Shown here: piece after piece, positions 16,856 to 25,722 of the stretch
Layout: each line of letters begins with the position of its first letter
Numbering within the stretch: the first letter of the stretch is position 1
Source of the DNA: Mucilaginibacter sabulilitoris
GTDB lineage: Bacteria; Bacteroidota; Bacteroidia; Sphingobacteriales; Sphingobacteriaceae
Length of the DNA stretch: 64,000 bases
Assembly (NCBI RefSeq): GCF_034262375.1
Contig: NZ_CP139558.1
Location: 3,162,001-3,226,000 of the forward strand
Direction: 5' to 3'
Program-made: the position numbers and the translations under genes
The notes under the pieces: generated by a model
The model's input: the letters and a program-made list of their open reading frames with translations, nothing else
Told to the model about the DNA's origin: nothing
Databases searched by the model: none

Positions 16856-17462
16856 GACCGATGTTTCGCAAATATCAGAATTTGGAAAGATACTTATCTT
16901 TCTGATTACAGGAATAATAATGGTATGCGTTATATTTTTTGTTAACCGCCTGTTTGCCCCAAATAACCCCAATCCGGAGAAACTGACCTCGTACGAATGC
17001 GGTGAAGAGCCAACCGGCAATGCCTGGCTGCCGTTTAATTCGCGGTTTTATGTAATAGCGCTTATATTTTTACTGTTTGATGTAGAAATGGTGTTCATTT
17101 TTCCGTGGGCAACGGTATTTGGCAGTCATGAAATTATAGCACAGGATGCGCGCTGGGGCTGGTTTTCATTGGCCGAAATGTTTGTTTTTTTAGGCATCCT
17201 GATATTGGGCCTGGTTTATGTTTGGGCCAAGGGCGACCTGGAATGGATAAAGGCCAAGCCTGTAACACCCACCATTGATGTAAGCATCCCCGCATCAATT
17301 TATGAGAAACTGAACCTGGAACAAAGTACATACGCTGTTAAAGCATTTAGTTTAACTAATCAGGAGCCAGAAGCTATAGCAGTAGCCGAAGCGCCTGAAC
17401 CTGCTCAGACGGTTAGAAAGCCTATGTTTAAACCAACTTTTAAAAAGCCTGCAAATGAGTAG
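16854..17462 (+). CDS. nuoA: NADH-quinone oxidoreductase subunit A
   Basis: 202 residues from ATG 16854. This is a membrane subunit of complex I at the junction of the arms. Three transmembrane helices are visible (IGxI region 11-30, [21 protein letters not shown], and [19 protein letters not shown]). The typical loop [15 protein letters not shown], whose Cys is conserved in the family, is present, as is the acidic DVEMVF motif. The protein is longer than the usual 120-140 residues: about 65 extra residues form an Ala/Glu/Pro-rich C-terminal tail. It overlaps nuoB by eight bases (ATGAGTAG), pointing to translational coupling. Confidence 0.93.
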   Translation: MTDVSQISEFGKILIFLITGIIMVCVIFFVNRLFAPNNPNPEKLTSYECGEEPTGNAWLPFNSRFYVIALIFLLFDVEMVFIFPWATVFGSHEIIAQDARWGWFSLAEMFVFLGILILGLVYVWAKGDLEWIKAKPVTPTIDVSIPASIYEKLNLEQSTYAVKAFSLTNQEPEAIAVAEAPEPAQTVRKPMFKPTFKKPANE

Positions 17463-17937
17463 TGATATAACAAGCGAAAGCGGTGGTGTAGTAGTTACCA
17501 AATTGGACGACCTGCTCAACTGGGCACGTTTATCATCATTATGGCCTTTGAGTTTTGGCATAGCCTGCTGCGCTATCGAAATGATGGGTTCCATGGCATC
17601 TACCTATGACCTTGACCGGTTTGGTGTTTTCCCGCGCCCCTCTGCGCGCCAGGCCGATGTTATTATTATTGCGGGCACCGTTACCTTTAAAATGGCCGAA
17701 CGCATCAAACGTCTATACGAACAAATGCCCGAGCCAAAATATGTAATATCTATGGGTTCATGCTCCAACTGCGGCGGCCCGTACTGGCAGCATGGCTACC
17801 ACGTAGTAAAAGGGGTTGACCGTGTAATTCCTGTTGATGTGTACGTACAAGGCTGCCCGCCCCGCCCCGAAGCCCTTATAGGCTCCATACTTGAACTGCA
17901 AAAGAAAATTGAGCAGGAACATCTGGTGAGAGGGTAA
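17455..17937 (+). CDS. nuoB: NADH-quinone oxidoreductase subunit B
   Basis: A 160-residue subunit carrying the terminal N2 [4Fe-4S] cluster that hands electrons to quinone. The ligands are visible: tandem Cys38-Cys39 in [13 protein letters not shown], Cys103 in [12 protein letters not shown], and Cys133 in [10 protein letters not shown]. Length fits the family. Its ATG lies inside the last codons of nuoA. Normally nuoC follows, but here the next gene is an unrelated phosphotransferase and nuoC is about 11 kb away. The tail ends at a plain intergenic stretch without an obvious terminator. Confidence 0.96.
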   Translation: MSSDITSESGGVVVTKLDDLLNWARLSSLWPLSFGIACCAIEMMGSMASTYDLDRFGVFPRPSARQADVIIIAGTVTFKMAERIKRLYEQMPEPKYVISMGSCSNCGGPYWQHGYHVVKGVDRVIPVDVYVQGCPPRPEALIGSILELQKKIEQEHLVRG

Positions 17938-18136
17938 GGACATTTCTTCCTGCCAATGTTGGTGTTGTCACCCTATGTGTCCAAAAAAATCAAGATACAT
18001 TTCAAATGTCTATTTTGGCTAAAGCTAACGGCAATGATCAATAAAGATATTTTAAATGATTTCGTTTATTGCAGTCCCATTTATGGGACAGATAGCCCAC
18101 ATTCATTTATAACATTTTATCGTATTATTCCATTGC

Positions 18137-19042
18137 ATGAGCAACGCTTCAGATTTTAATAATATCATTGATCAATTTTTGGTAAGGCGACTGATCAATT
18201 CGCAGTTTCCGCAGTGGACCGATCTGGAAATAAGCCCTGTAGAACCGGGGGGATGGGATAACCGAACCTTTCGGCTTGGCAAACACATGACGGCGCGTTT
18301 ACCAAGCGCTGCAGGTTACGCAGCACAAGTTGAAAAAGAACAATACTGGCTACCTAAGCTCGCGTCGCATTTAACGCTCCCAATTCCCACACCGCTGGCT
18401 GTCGGGAAACCAGGATTCGGCTATCCATGGCATTGGTCAGTTTATAGCTGGATAAACGGGGAGACCGCTGCCATTGAACGCATAGCTGATTTATCAGAAT
18501 TTGCGGCTGACCTTGCCGGGTTTTTAAACGAGCTATATCAAATTGATGTGGAGGATGGTTTAGCGCCGGGTACGCACAATTTTTTTCGCGGCGGTTCGGT
18601 AAGTGTTTACGACGCCGAAACGAGGCAGGCGATTGCTCACTTACAAGGTAAAATTGATACTGCTGCAGCTATTGCAATTTGGGAAGAGGCGTTAAATGCT
18701 ACCTGGACCGGAAGACCAGTTTGGATGCATGGAGATATTAGCTGGGGTAATTTGTTGGTGAATAATGGTAAATTAAGCGCTGTTATTGATTTTGGAAGCT
18801 CGGCAGTAGGCGATCCGGCCTGTGATTTGGCTATTGCCTGGACGCTGTTTAAGGGAGAAAGCCGGGCGGTTTTTCGCAGTAAATTAAATCTTGATAAAGC
18901 CACCTGGGCCCGGGGCCGTGGCTGGACGATATGGAAAGCCCTGATCGTAATGGCAGGCCTTTCAGGTACAAATCCTTTAGAAGTAGAAAATTCCAGACGG
19001 GTACTGGAAGAAGTGATTGCAGATTATCAGCAATCTGCTTGA
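18137..19042 (+). CDS. Aminoglycoside phosphotransferase (APH)-family kinase
   Basis: A 301-residue kinase-like protein. The Brenner motif VWMHGDISWGNLLVNNGK holds the catalytic Asp, and the DFG-like AVIDFGSSAVGDPACDLA binds Mg-ATP. The N-terminal lobe has GGWDNRTFRLG and the nucleotide-loop region. Family members phosphorylate aminoglycosides, other antibiotics or small metabolites such as choline and sugars; nothing here identifies the substrate, so an antibiotic-resistance label should not be assumed. It starts at ATG 18137 and appears monocistronic. A GTCCCAT-TT-ATGGGAC palindrome at 18074-18089 lies about 50 bases upstream and may be an operator. Confidence 0.82.
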   Translation: MSNASDFNNIIDQFLVRRLINSQFPQWTDLEISPVEPGGWDNRTFRLGKHMTARLPSAAGYAAQVEKEQYWLPKLASHLTLPIPTPLAVGKPGFGYPWHWSVYSWINGETAAIERIADLSEFAADLAGFLNELYQIDVEDGLAPGTHNFFRGGSVSVYDAETRQAIAHLQGKIDTAAAIAIWEEALNATWTGRPVWMHGDISWGNLLVNNGKLSAVIDFGSSAVGDPACDLAIAWTLFKGESRAVFRSKLNLDKATWARGRGWTIWKALIVMAGLSGTNPLEVENSRRVLEEVIADYQQSA

Positions 19043-19155
19043 TTTATCCAGCTTACACTAACAATGGCTTCCGGTTTTAGTGTGTAAATTGTATCCCGAC
19101 AGAACCCGTTGTTTATCAGTCATATTTTATAAATTTACTTTATAAAATATCTTTC

Positions 19156-20061
19156 ATGAAAACCTTCTGCCTTAATTTTATCGCATTTATCTGGTTATGC
19201 CTTGGCGCTTGTCATGCACAAACTGCTAATCCCAAACAAGATATTTTCCCAAAAGGAACCACGTTTATCAGCAATATACCTTATGCAAGCGATACATTAA
19301 AAAAGCACCTGCTGGATATTTACCTGCCGCCGGTTGTTAAAAGCAGCTATCCACTCATTATATGGGTGCATGGTGGCGCCTGGATGCTGAACGACAAGTA
19401 CGCCGATATGGGTTATATGACCCAAACCCTGAAAAAGTTTATGGATAAGGGCTATGCCGTAGCATCTATCGACTACCGGCATAGTACTACCGCGTCTTTC
19501 CCGGCGCAGATACAGGATTGCAACCAGGCTGTGGAGTTTTTATATCAGCATGCCATCAAATACAAGCTCGATCGTGATAAAATAGCGCTCATCGGTTTTT
19601 CCGCAGGCGGGCATTTGGCATCGTTACTGGCATTATCCAATAATAATAACATTAAGGAGTTTTACTATGACGGCAAAAAGCCAGGTTTTAAAATACGGCT
19701 GGTACTTGATTTTTATGGCCCTTCAGATTTTCTTTCCCTTAAAGGCAGCGAAGTAAATGATCCCAAAAGTCCTATAAACTTGTTGCTGGGAGCATGGGTA
19801 TTTGACCGGCCCGATCTGGCTAAAATAGCCAGCCCGGTTACTTACATTGATAAAAATGATCCGCCGTTTTTAATAGTTCAGGGCGAAAAAGACGAATCTG
19901 TGAACCCCACACAGTCAATATCGTTAAGTCTGCACCTTAAACTGGCCGGTGTAAAAAACGACCTGATCATAGTGCCCAACGCGCCGCACTATGGCGTTAT
20001 GTTTGATGCTGAAAATATCAGGGAGAAAATAGCTCAATATCTGGATGAGTTTATGAAGTAA
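19156..20061 (+). CDS. Secreted alpha/beta hydrolase (carboxylesterase type)
   Basis: 301 residues. A lipoprotein-type signal peptide ends LGAC (Cys19). The esterase/lipase hydrolase fold is supported by the oxyanion-hole motif HGGAW (72-76), the nucleophile elbow GFSAGG (Ser149), an acidic residue in QGEKDESVNP and His in NAPHYGVMF. Such enzymes cleave acetyl or other short acyl esters, frequently on plant polysaccharides, outside the cell or in the periplasm. No glycoside hydrolase is adjacent. A TATCTTTC box immediately precedes the ATG. Annotation as esterase is firm, substrate unknown. Confidence 0.85.
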   Translation: MKTFCLNFIAFIWLCLGACHAQTANPKQDIFPKGTTFISNIPYASDTLKKHLLDIYLPPVVKSSYPLIIWVHGGAWMLNDKYADMGYMTQTLKKFMDKGYAVASIDYRHSTTASFPAQIQDCNQAVEFLYQHAIKYKLDRDKIALIGFSAGGHLASLLALSNNNNIKEFYYDGKKPGFKIRLVLDFYGPSDFLSLKGSEVNDPKSPINLLLGAWVFDRPDLAKIASPVTYIDKNDPPFLIVQGEKDESVNPTQSISLSLHLKLAGVKNDLIIVPNAPHYGVMFDAENIREKIAQYLDEFMK

Positions 20062-20077
20062 ATAGGGGAAGGGTATA

Positions 20078-20707
20078 TCAGTGTAATACTTTTCTTTCTT
20101 CTACTATCTTTTTCAGCAAGGCTTGTAATACTACAGCGTTCCAGTCGTTGGCAAAACTGCGGCTTTTGTTTTGGCTTTTGTTATTGCTGTTGTATATCAT
20201 GAAATAGCTCTGGTAACTGCTGATGCCTATGGCGTTCCACTGTAAAATGTTTTGCGGTTCCCAGCCAATACCATTAACATGAAACCGGATACCACACAAG
20301 TCAAACGTTTGCCGGATATTATACAACTCGTAATAGTAATTGTAAACGTTAACGAAATAATTTCGCCAAAGCTGCTGAATAATATCTGTCCAGAGTTTAC
20401 TGTATAGCTTTTTACGGATATTGTAATAACTCGTGAGCTTTATACTGATAATTTTTTGCTGCTCGTTTTGAATTTCAATAAAATACTGCCGGCCTATGGT
20501 AAACGCGTACCCGTTAATCCAGTTAACACCATAGCGGAAACCGGTAATATTTTCGGCCGCGATAAAATCTGGAGGCATAAAGCTTAATGGTTTTTCAATA
20601 ACGAGGCTTTCGGTTTTAAACGTAAGTATTTTGCTTGTTTTTTTACTAAGCAAGGCAGGAATTTCAATAAGGCAGGTATCGTTATTCATCAGCATAAAAA
20701 TAGGCAT
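20078..20707 (-). CDS. Unrecognised cytoplasmic protein
   Basis: A 209-residue protein of no family I recognise. It has no signal peptide or membrane helix and is unusually rich in Tyr, Asn and Ile, with the core VYNYYYELYNIRQTFDL. The N-terminal half alternates strands with single charged residues (SLVIEKPLSFMP, GFRYGVNWINGYAFTIGRQY), which could be a PH-like or similar small beta-domain. A helix follows (YNIRKKLYSKLWTDIIQQLW). It is convergent with the esterase gene, 16 bases away, with no clear terminator between. Start at ATG 20707; Met5 and Met7 are alternatives. Confidence 0.55.
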   Translation of the reverse strand: MPIFMLMNNDTCLIEIPALLSKKTSKILTFKTESLVIEKPLSFMPPDFIAAENITGFRYGVNWINGYAFTIGRQYFIEIQNEQQKIISIKLTSYYNIRKKLYSKLWTDIIQQLWRNYFVNVYNYYYELYNIRQTFDLCGIRFHVNGIGWEPQNILQWNAIGISSYQSYFMIYNSNNKSQNKSRSFANDWNAVVLQALLKKIVEERKVLH

Positions 20708-20806
20708 CTTAACTTATAGTTTATTTATATGCACAAAATATTTACATATTAAAAAAGTGGCCGTTTTTATAAAAAAACTAACTTTAGATCCTGAAAATTA
20801 CATCTG

Positions 20807-21298
20807 ATGCAAAAAAAAGCACCTCGTAAAAGCAACGCCCTGCTCGCTATCCTTTGGATTGGTTTGCTCTGTGGCACGCTTGATGGCCTTGCCGCCATGT
20901 TGTTAAACTATAAAATTAGTCCGGCTATTATTTTTAAGTTTATAGCAAGCGGGGTATTCGGGCAGGCTGCCTTTAAAGGCGGAACCGAAATGATTGTAGC
21001 CGGGGTGGTGTTTCATTACCTTATTGCCATTTTATTTACAAATGCCTTTTATCTGTTGTATCCTTTTTTTAAAAAACTATTTAAAAACCCGTATCTGATA
21101 GCTGTTATTTACGGACTTGCCACCTGGATTATCATGAACCTGATGGTTGTGCCCGTTAGTAAAATAGGCTTCCATACCATTAAGATACAAGGTATTTTAA
21201 CGGGTATGCTTGTTTTGATTATCTGTATAGGGCTACCTGTTGCCCTTAATGCCGACAGGCATTACAAAGCCGGTAAATTTGATATTCCGGATAGGTAA
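20807..21298 (+). CDS. Four-helix integral membrane protein of unknown function
   Basis: 163 residues with four predicted membrane helices (about 12-32, 62-85, 95-115 and 127-145) and basic ends (MQKKAPRKSN start). Conserved-looking features are GTLDGLAAM in helix 1, the FKFIASGVFGQAAFKGG loop and GVVFHYLIAI. This pattern is similar to uncharacterised YagU/DUF1440-like membrane proteins, but the match is from memory and weak. It is monocistronic and convergent with the fasciclin gene, with a hairpin between them. Confidence 0.6.
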   Translation: MQKKAPRKSNALLAILWIGLLCGTLDGLAAMLLNYKISPAIIFKFIASGVFGQAAFKGGTEMIVAGVVFHYLIAILFTNAFYLLYPFFKKLFKNPYLIAVIYGLATWIIMNLMVVPVSKIGFHTIKIQGILTGMLVLIICIGLPVALNADRHYKAGKFDIPDR

Positions 21299-21305
21299 GG
21301 ATATA

Positions 21306-21343
21306 AAAAAAGAGCCCGGTAATTTTCATACCAGGGTCCTTTT
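21306..21343. terminator. Bidirectional terminator between convergent genes
   Basis: AAAAAGAGCCCGGTA and TACCAGGGTCCTTTT form an imperfect stem around TTTTCA with A and T tracts on both sides, just after the stop at 21298. Confidence 0.75.
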
Positions 21344-21373
21344 GGATTTAAAATTAAACAAACATACGATTAA

Positions 21374-21970
21374 CTATTGGGGCATCAACACCCCGTTAAG
21401 GCCGTGTACAACGCCATTGGTGGCCATGAGGTCAAACGCTATAACCAGGGCAGCGTTGCCTTTGGCGTCGGTAATCTGCAAATTGCTCTTATCGTTAACA
21501 GATAGGGTTAATGATTCGCCGTCAATAGTTTTTAACACCGCTTTTCCCTTACCGGCACCAAGGGCTTTTATAATATCGGCCTTGGTATATTTACCTGCTA
21601 CCACATGATACTTTAATACCTTAGCCAGTTTGGCATGATCTTTCATCAACTCGTCCATAGTTGGTTTGGGCACTTTGCTAAAAGCCACATCATTAGGGGC
21701 AAATATGGTAAATGGACCAGCAGCTTTTAAGGTAGTTTCCAGGTCGGCATTTTTTATAGCTAATGCAAATGGTGCATAATCTGTTGATGATGAAAGTACG
21801 CCCACTACATCGCCCGAAGCAGCAGAAGGTGCGGCAGGAGTTGCGGGTGCGGCATTAGTTGTATCTTTTTTGGTTGTGTCTTGCTGTTGAGTTTGGGCAA
21901 TCGCTTTGTTCGATAAAATCCCCGTCGCTAATGATACGATTGCAATTAAAACTGACTTTTTCATGTTCAT
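21374..21970 (-). CDS. Secreted fasciclin-domain protein
   Basis: 198 residues: signal peptide (MNMKKSVLIAIVSLATGIL... ending AIA-Q), a Gln/Thr/Ala/Pro linker (about 25-55), then one fasciclin (FAS1) domain. Its H1 motif is AAGPFTIFAPNDVAF and the H2-like LKYHVVAGKYTK follows. The domain ends VVHGLNGVLMPQ, as in bacterial single-domain FAS1 proteins. FAS1 domains mediate adhesion or protein-protein contacts outside the cell. The gene is alone on the minus strand. Length and motif order are typical, so the family call is firm while the partner is unknown. Confidence 0.92.
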   Translation of the reverse strand: MNMKKSVLIAIVSLATGILSNKAIAQTQQQDTTKKDTTNAAPATPAAPSAASGDVVGVLSSSTDYAPFALAIKNADLETTLKAAGPFTIFAPNDVAFSKVPKPTMDELMKDHAKLAKVLKYHVVAGKYTKADIIKALGAGKGKAVLKTIDGESLTLSVNDKSNLQITDAKGNAALVIAFDLMATNGVVHGLNGVLMPQ

Positions 21971-22216
21971 CTTTCTTTTTGTTTTAGTTAGTAATAAAAT
22001 GTAATGAGTAGCAGTTTATCTCATGAATTTTCCTTTTAAATTATTTATAGTTGTCGATTGATGCAGTGTTATAACCTATAATTACATAAAATAGTTTTTA
22101 ATTAATTAAAATTGGTTTGTAAATAACTGCAAACCAGTTAGGTATGGAGTGGCAGAGCAATATAAAGGAGGGTTTACTACACTAAGTTTACAGTTAAAAC
22201 CGATTTGATGAGACCT

Positions 22217-22777
22217 TTAATTTAGAGAATTATCCTTCATTTCCCCAACTCGTAAAGCAAGCAGACCAAATGCAAAGGTTAGACTGACAAATATAAGTTG
22301 GTATAGGAACAGGAAAAACAAAGTAGTACGAGTTAGCATTGATGAGGAAGACGATTTGATCACGTGAAATACATCATCCCTTCCCCATTCTTTAATCAGG
22401 TTGGCTTTACTTCCAATGTCTGCCAGGCCTTGTTTTAGTTCTCCCCGTGGCCATAGCGGGAAAAATAACGGGCTTGAGCCGGCAACTTCGACCACATATT
22501 CGCTAAAAAGGTACAGATAGAGAAACATGGTAAAAGCGAATACCAGGATAGAACCAATGGTTAAGCTATTGATAGCTTTTATACTGAATGACTTAAACAT
22601 GTTCTGATTAAAATGTAATAGCATCAGTGTAAAAATCCCGAACGATTCAATGGTAGCAAAGAACATCACTTTGGAGCAGTTTGGCGGTACCCCAATATTG
22701 GTTGCCAAAACCGCTAAACCCGGAATAATGGCGAATACTCCGGCAGCAGCCTGTAAAGATGTTTTTAACCTATTCAT
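22217..22777 (-). CDS. Unrecognised four-helix membrane protein
   Basis: 186 residues with four membrane helices: AGVFAIIPGLAVLATNIG, MFFATIESFGIFTLMLL, IGSILVFAFTMFLYLYLF and a C-terminal LFFLFLYQLIFVSLTFAFG. A loop of about 45 residues between helices 3 and 4 (SEYVVEVAGSSPLFFPLWPR...) likely faces the periplasm. No family is recognised. It starts two bases after the stop of the upstream secreted protein, so both are one operon and may act together at the membrane. Confidence 0.6.
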   Translation of the reverse strand: MNRLKTSLQAAAGVFAIIPGLAVLATNIGVPPNCSKVMFFATIESFGIFTLMLLHFNQNMFKSFSIKAINSLTIGSILVFAFTMFLYLYLFSEYVVEVAGSSPLFFPLWPRGELKQGLADIGSKANLIKEWGRDDVFHVIKSSSSSMLTRTTLFFLFLYQLIFVSLTFAFGLLALRVGEMKDNSLN

Positions 22778-22779
22778 TT

Positions 22780-23499
22780 TTAAAAATCAACACTCACCTT
22801 TTGTATAGGTTCCAGTTCAAGGGGTTTTGTATAATGCGTACGGATTAGGTATTTATCGCCCAATTTAAAAATAACGGTGTACACAGTTTCATCTATGCCA
22901 ACGCTGGTGTTTGTTTTATCGCTATCTACAAGAAAAGCCTCAATTAATACATTATTCTTTTGCCAGTTAGAGTTTTGTATCCTGTTAAGCCACACACGGC
23001 GGGGTATCAAATAAACTTCGGCTTTAACCGGGTTTGATACCAGCTGTAATTGTATTCCCCGGGCAGTTACCCCATCGTAGCTTACAATAGTAGCTGAAGA
23101 CCAATTTTCACGATCACTTTCAGGTCCGCCCCACATAGCAGCTGCGTTACAGGTGAACATAGGGTGTAATTTGTAAATATTCAGGGGGATCCGCACTTTT
23201 ACCAGAAAGCCCAGTGAGTCATTATCCAAAGGTATTAATGCAGGTGATGTCCAGTCAATATTATCCGTTTTATATTTTAATTTAAAAGCCTTTGGATTGC
23301 GCCAGCCCGGCACATTTGTAATTGGTACAGATAGATGTTTTATATGTAAAAATGTAAGCACCGTTGAGTCGCTATTATTTAATGGTTTACCGGCGGCGGC
23401 TACAGAATCGGCGTGCTGCTGAGCAGCGCATGTGAAAAATAAGTTTAAAAGAAATACTGCAATTAAACCTGTTTTTTTGAGAACCCGGGGCGATTTCAT
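22780..23499 (-). CDS. Secreted protein of unknown function
   Basis: 239 residues with a signal peptide (basic MKSPRVLKKTG, hydrophobic LIAVFLLNLFF, TCAAQ); TCA could serve as a lipobox. The mature part is beta-rich, with segments such as FLHIKHLSVPITNVPGW, LGFLVKVRIPLNIYKLH and TVIFKLGDKYLIRTHY. No family is recognised. It is the first gene of a two-gene operon with the four-helix membrane protein at 22217, separated by two bases, which suggests a joint extracytoplasmic function. Confidence 0.6.
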   Translation of the reverse strand: MKSPRVLKKTGLIAVFLLNLFFTCAAQQHADSVAAAGKPLNNSDSTVLTFLHIKHLSVPITNVPGWRNPKAFKLKYKTDNIDWTSPALIPLDNDSLGFLVKVRIPLNIYKLHPMFTCNAAAMWGGPESDRENWSSATIVSYDGVTARGIQLQLVSNPVKAEVYLIPRRVWLNRIQNSNWQKNNVLIEAFLVDSDKTNTSVGIDETVYTVIFKLGDKYLIRTHYTKPLELEPIQKVSVDF

Positions 23500-23643
23500 A
23501 ATTATAGGTTTAGAAGTTGATAATGTAATCTAAATTAATAAAAATGAGGTATTTATCAAAGGAATGACTGATGTATAATCGCACAAAAAAGGCCCTCGAC
23601 TTAATCACAGGCTTTTCGTTACAGCTGAAATTTAGGGGGTTAT

Positions 23644-25098
23644 TTATTGCCCCTGCGCCAGGGTATAGCCTATCTTTCCGTCAAAGTTCATCAGGAATTC
23701 TACCGAACAAACTTTTACCCGTTCAGAAAAATCGGCCGCTATGTGCAGTAGCTCTTTTTGGGTAATTTCCCTGCCTGCCTTTTTTTCAAAACGAACGCGG
23801 TATTCGTTCACCAGTTCGGTATAAATAGAACCGGTGGGCCAAATCTGTGTGCCGCGGTTTGATATCATGACCAGCTCAAAATTATCGGTAAGTACGGTTT
23901 TGGCAATTTCGGCCAGTTCATTGGGCTGTATTTTTGACTCCACAAAAACGTCGACACCAATCATTTCTTCCTTTATATTGCTGGTAACGGTGAGCTTATT
24001 TTTCAATGGCTGCACGTGGCTGGCTTTATTTTCAAAATTGGTGTTGGAGAACACTCCGCCGCTGGCCGGTACCTTACCCAGGTTGGCAATAATGGCTTCG
24101 GTAAATTCGGTAGTGTTTGAAGCGGGAATTGATCTATCGCCGAAATCGCCGGTATGCACACCCTGTTCCAGTGTGTATAACAACGCGTTTTCAATATCAG
24201 CTGCGTTTTTTGAAAAACCCAGAAAGCGCAGCATTGAAATACCCGAAAGTAACAGGGCCGTTGGGTTGGCAATACCTTTGCCCGCAATGTCAGGCGCCGT
24301 GCCATGCACAGCTTCAAATATGGATATATTATCGCCAATATTGGCCGATGGCGCAAAACCCAGGCCGCCGACTAATCCGGCGCACAGGTCAGACACAATA
24401 TCGCCCTGCAGGTTGGTTAACACAATAGCCTCAAATGTTTGCGGGCGTGTTACCAACTTCATACACAGGTCGTCGACGATAATGTCAGATGCTTCAATAT
24501 CAGGATATTCCGGGGCTACTTTCTGAAAGGTCTCGAGGAACAGGCCATCGGTAAGTTTCATGATATTGGCTTTGTGGCCGCAGGTCAGTTTTTTTAGGCC
24601 CTTGCGACGCGCCATTTCAAACGCATAACGGATCACCTGCTCTGAGCCGGGGCGGGTAATGATCCTGCGGCCAACTGCTACATCATAAGTAAGCAGGTGC
24701 TCAATACCTCCGTAAGTATCTTCAATATTTTCACGAATAATAGTTAGGTTAATAGGAATGCCCGCCTTAGAGAAAACGGTATCAACACCGTTTAGTGTTC
24801 GGAAATCGCGTTGGTTGGCATAAGTGTTCCATACTTTGCGGGCGGTTACATTTATACTTTTAACGCCCTTACCTTTAGGTGTTTCCATGGGACCCTTAAA
24901 CAGCAGGCCTAAAGTTTCGATGGTTTCCTTGGCCTTTGCCGTCATCCCGGTTGAATGGCCTGCATCAAAATACGATTTTCCCATCTCCACAAATTCATAT
25001 TCTAATTGTACATCATTGGCTTCAAAAATTTTAAGCACGGCCTGCATTATCTCCGGTCCGATCCCATCTCCGTTGGCAACTGCTATTTTGGTTTTCAT
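23644..25098 (-). CDS. icd: Isocitrate dehydrogenase (NADP-type) with C-terminal extension
   Basis: A 484-residue beta-decarboxylating dehydrogenase. The N-terminal VANGDGIGPEIM and the substrate region (NLTIIRENIEDTYGG) are clear. The metal ligands (IVDDLCMKLV, NLQGDIVSDLCAGLVG) and the adenine-binding FEAVHGTAPDIAGKGIANP segment follow. The core ends near residue 340. About 140 further residues (from NKLTVTSNIKEEMIGVDVF to the end) form an extra domain, known from Thermus- and Rickettsia-type isocitrate dehydrogenases of about 480-500 residues, so length supports Icd over LeuB. It oxidises isocitrate to 2-oxoglutarate in the TCA cycle. Monocistronic. Confidence 0.9.
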   Translation of the reverse strand: MKTKIAVANGDGIGPEIMQAVLKIFEANDVQLEYEFVEMGKSYFDAGHSTGMTAKAKETIETLGLLFKGPMETPKGKGVKSINVTARKVWNTYANQRDFRTLNGVDTVFSKAGIPINLTIIRENIEDTYGGIEHLLTYDVAVGRRIITRPGSEQVIRYAFEMARRKGLKKLTCGHKANIMKLTDGLFLETFQKVAPEYPDIEASDIIVDDLCMKLVTRPQTFEAIVLTNLQGDIVSDLCAGLVGGLGFAPSANIGDNISIFEAVHGTAPDIAGKGIANPTALLLSGISMLRFLGFSKNAADIENALLYTLEQGVHTGDFGDRSIPASNTTEFTEAIIANLGKVPASGGVFSNTNFENKASHVQPLKNKLTVTSNIKEEMIGVDVFVESKIQPNELAEIAKTVLTDNFELVMISNRGTQIWPTGSIYTELVNEYRVRFEKKAGREITQKELLHIAADFSERVKVCSVEFLMNFDGKIGYTLAQGQ

Positions 25099-25275
25099 AG
25101 ATAGTTTATTAAGTAAAAACGTTGTAAATTTAGCCGTTTTGGGCTTGTTCGCCTTGTTTTACCCGAGTGTCAATCAATTTGTGACATTAGGATTAAGGCT
25201 TTTTAAGGTTCGATACGTTTCTTTGCAGCTACAACAACCCGGCCAAAAGCCAATCTTTTAATTTAGCACCATACT

Positions 25276-25659
25276 ATGAAGGAACGTACAAAACAACTTT
25301 TTAAAGGCTTTCTGTTTTCACTTCTTATTTCGGTGGCTGCGGCTTGTATTTACTTTGCGGTTACCCAAAAAGGTGTTGATTACAGCCAGGCTTTATCCCC
25401 AATTATGGAGGGCGTTTTTCTCCTGAATATTATGGTATTCATCATGACGTTACCGTCGCTGTTCCTGGTTAATCCCGCTTACTGGAATAACTTGCCGGTA
25501 AGGTTGCTATTATATTTTTCCGGGCCGATAGTTTTTATCATTACGGCTTCGTTCCTTAAAATAGAACCTTCATATAAAGTGGTTTATCTGCTCACCGGTG
25601 TTATTTTCCTATTGGTTCATACTGTATTTTACTATTTAATGGTAAAAAGGAGGGCTTAA
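25276..25659 (+). CDS. Small four-helix membrane protein
   Basis: 127 residues with four hydrophobic helices (FLFSLLISVAAACIYFAV, GVFLLNIMVFIMTLPSLFL, LLLYFSGPIVFIITASFL and VVYLLTGVIFLLVHTVFYY) and basic ends (MKERTKQ, MVKRRA). No family or motif is recognised. It is monocistronic, divergent from icd, and ends 63 bases before purK on the same strand. Confidence 0.6.
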   Translation: MKERTKQLFKGFLFSLLISVAAACIYFAVTQKGVDYSQALSPIMEGVFLLNIMVFIMTLPSLFLVNPAYWNNLPVRLLLYFSGPIVFIITASFLKIEPSYKVVYLLTGVIFLLVHTVFYYLMVKRRA

Positions 25660-25722
25660 GCAGTCTATGTTTAAGCATTTCATGGCTTTTTCAAAGATTT
25701 CAGGTAAACTTGCATCAGCAAC

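Noticed and set aside
15641..17020. Extended N-terminus of the flavoprotein (55 extra codons)
   Set aside because: The extra codons are antisense to nuoA, and the family starts just before the FAD-binding motif.
18137..19042. Antibiotic-resistance gene (APH fold)
   Set aside because: The fold also serves many metabolic kinases, and there is no mobile or resistance context.
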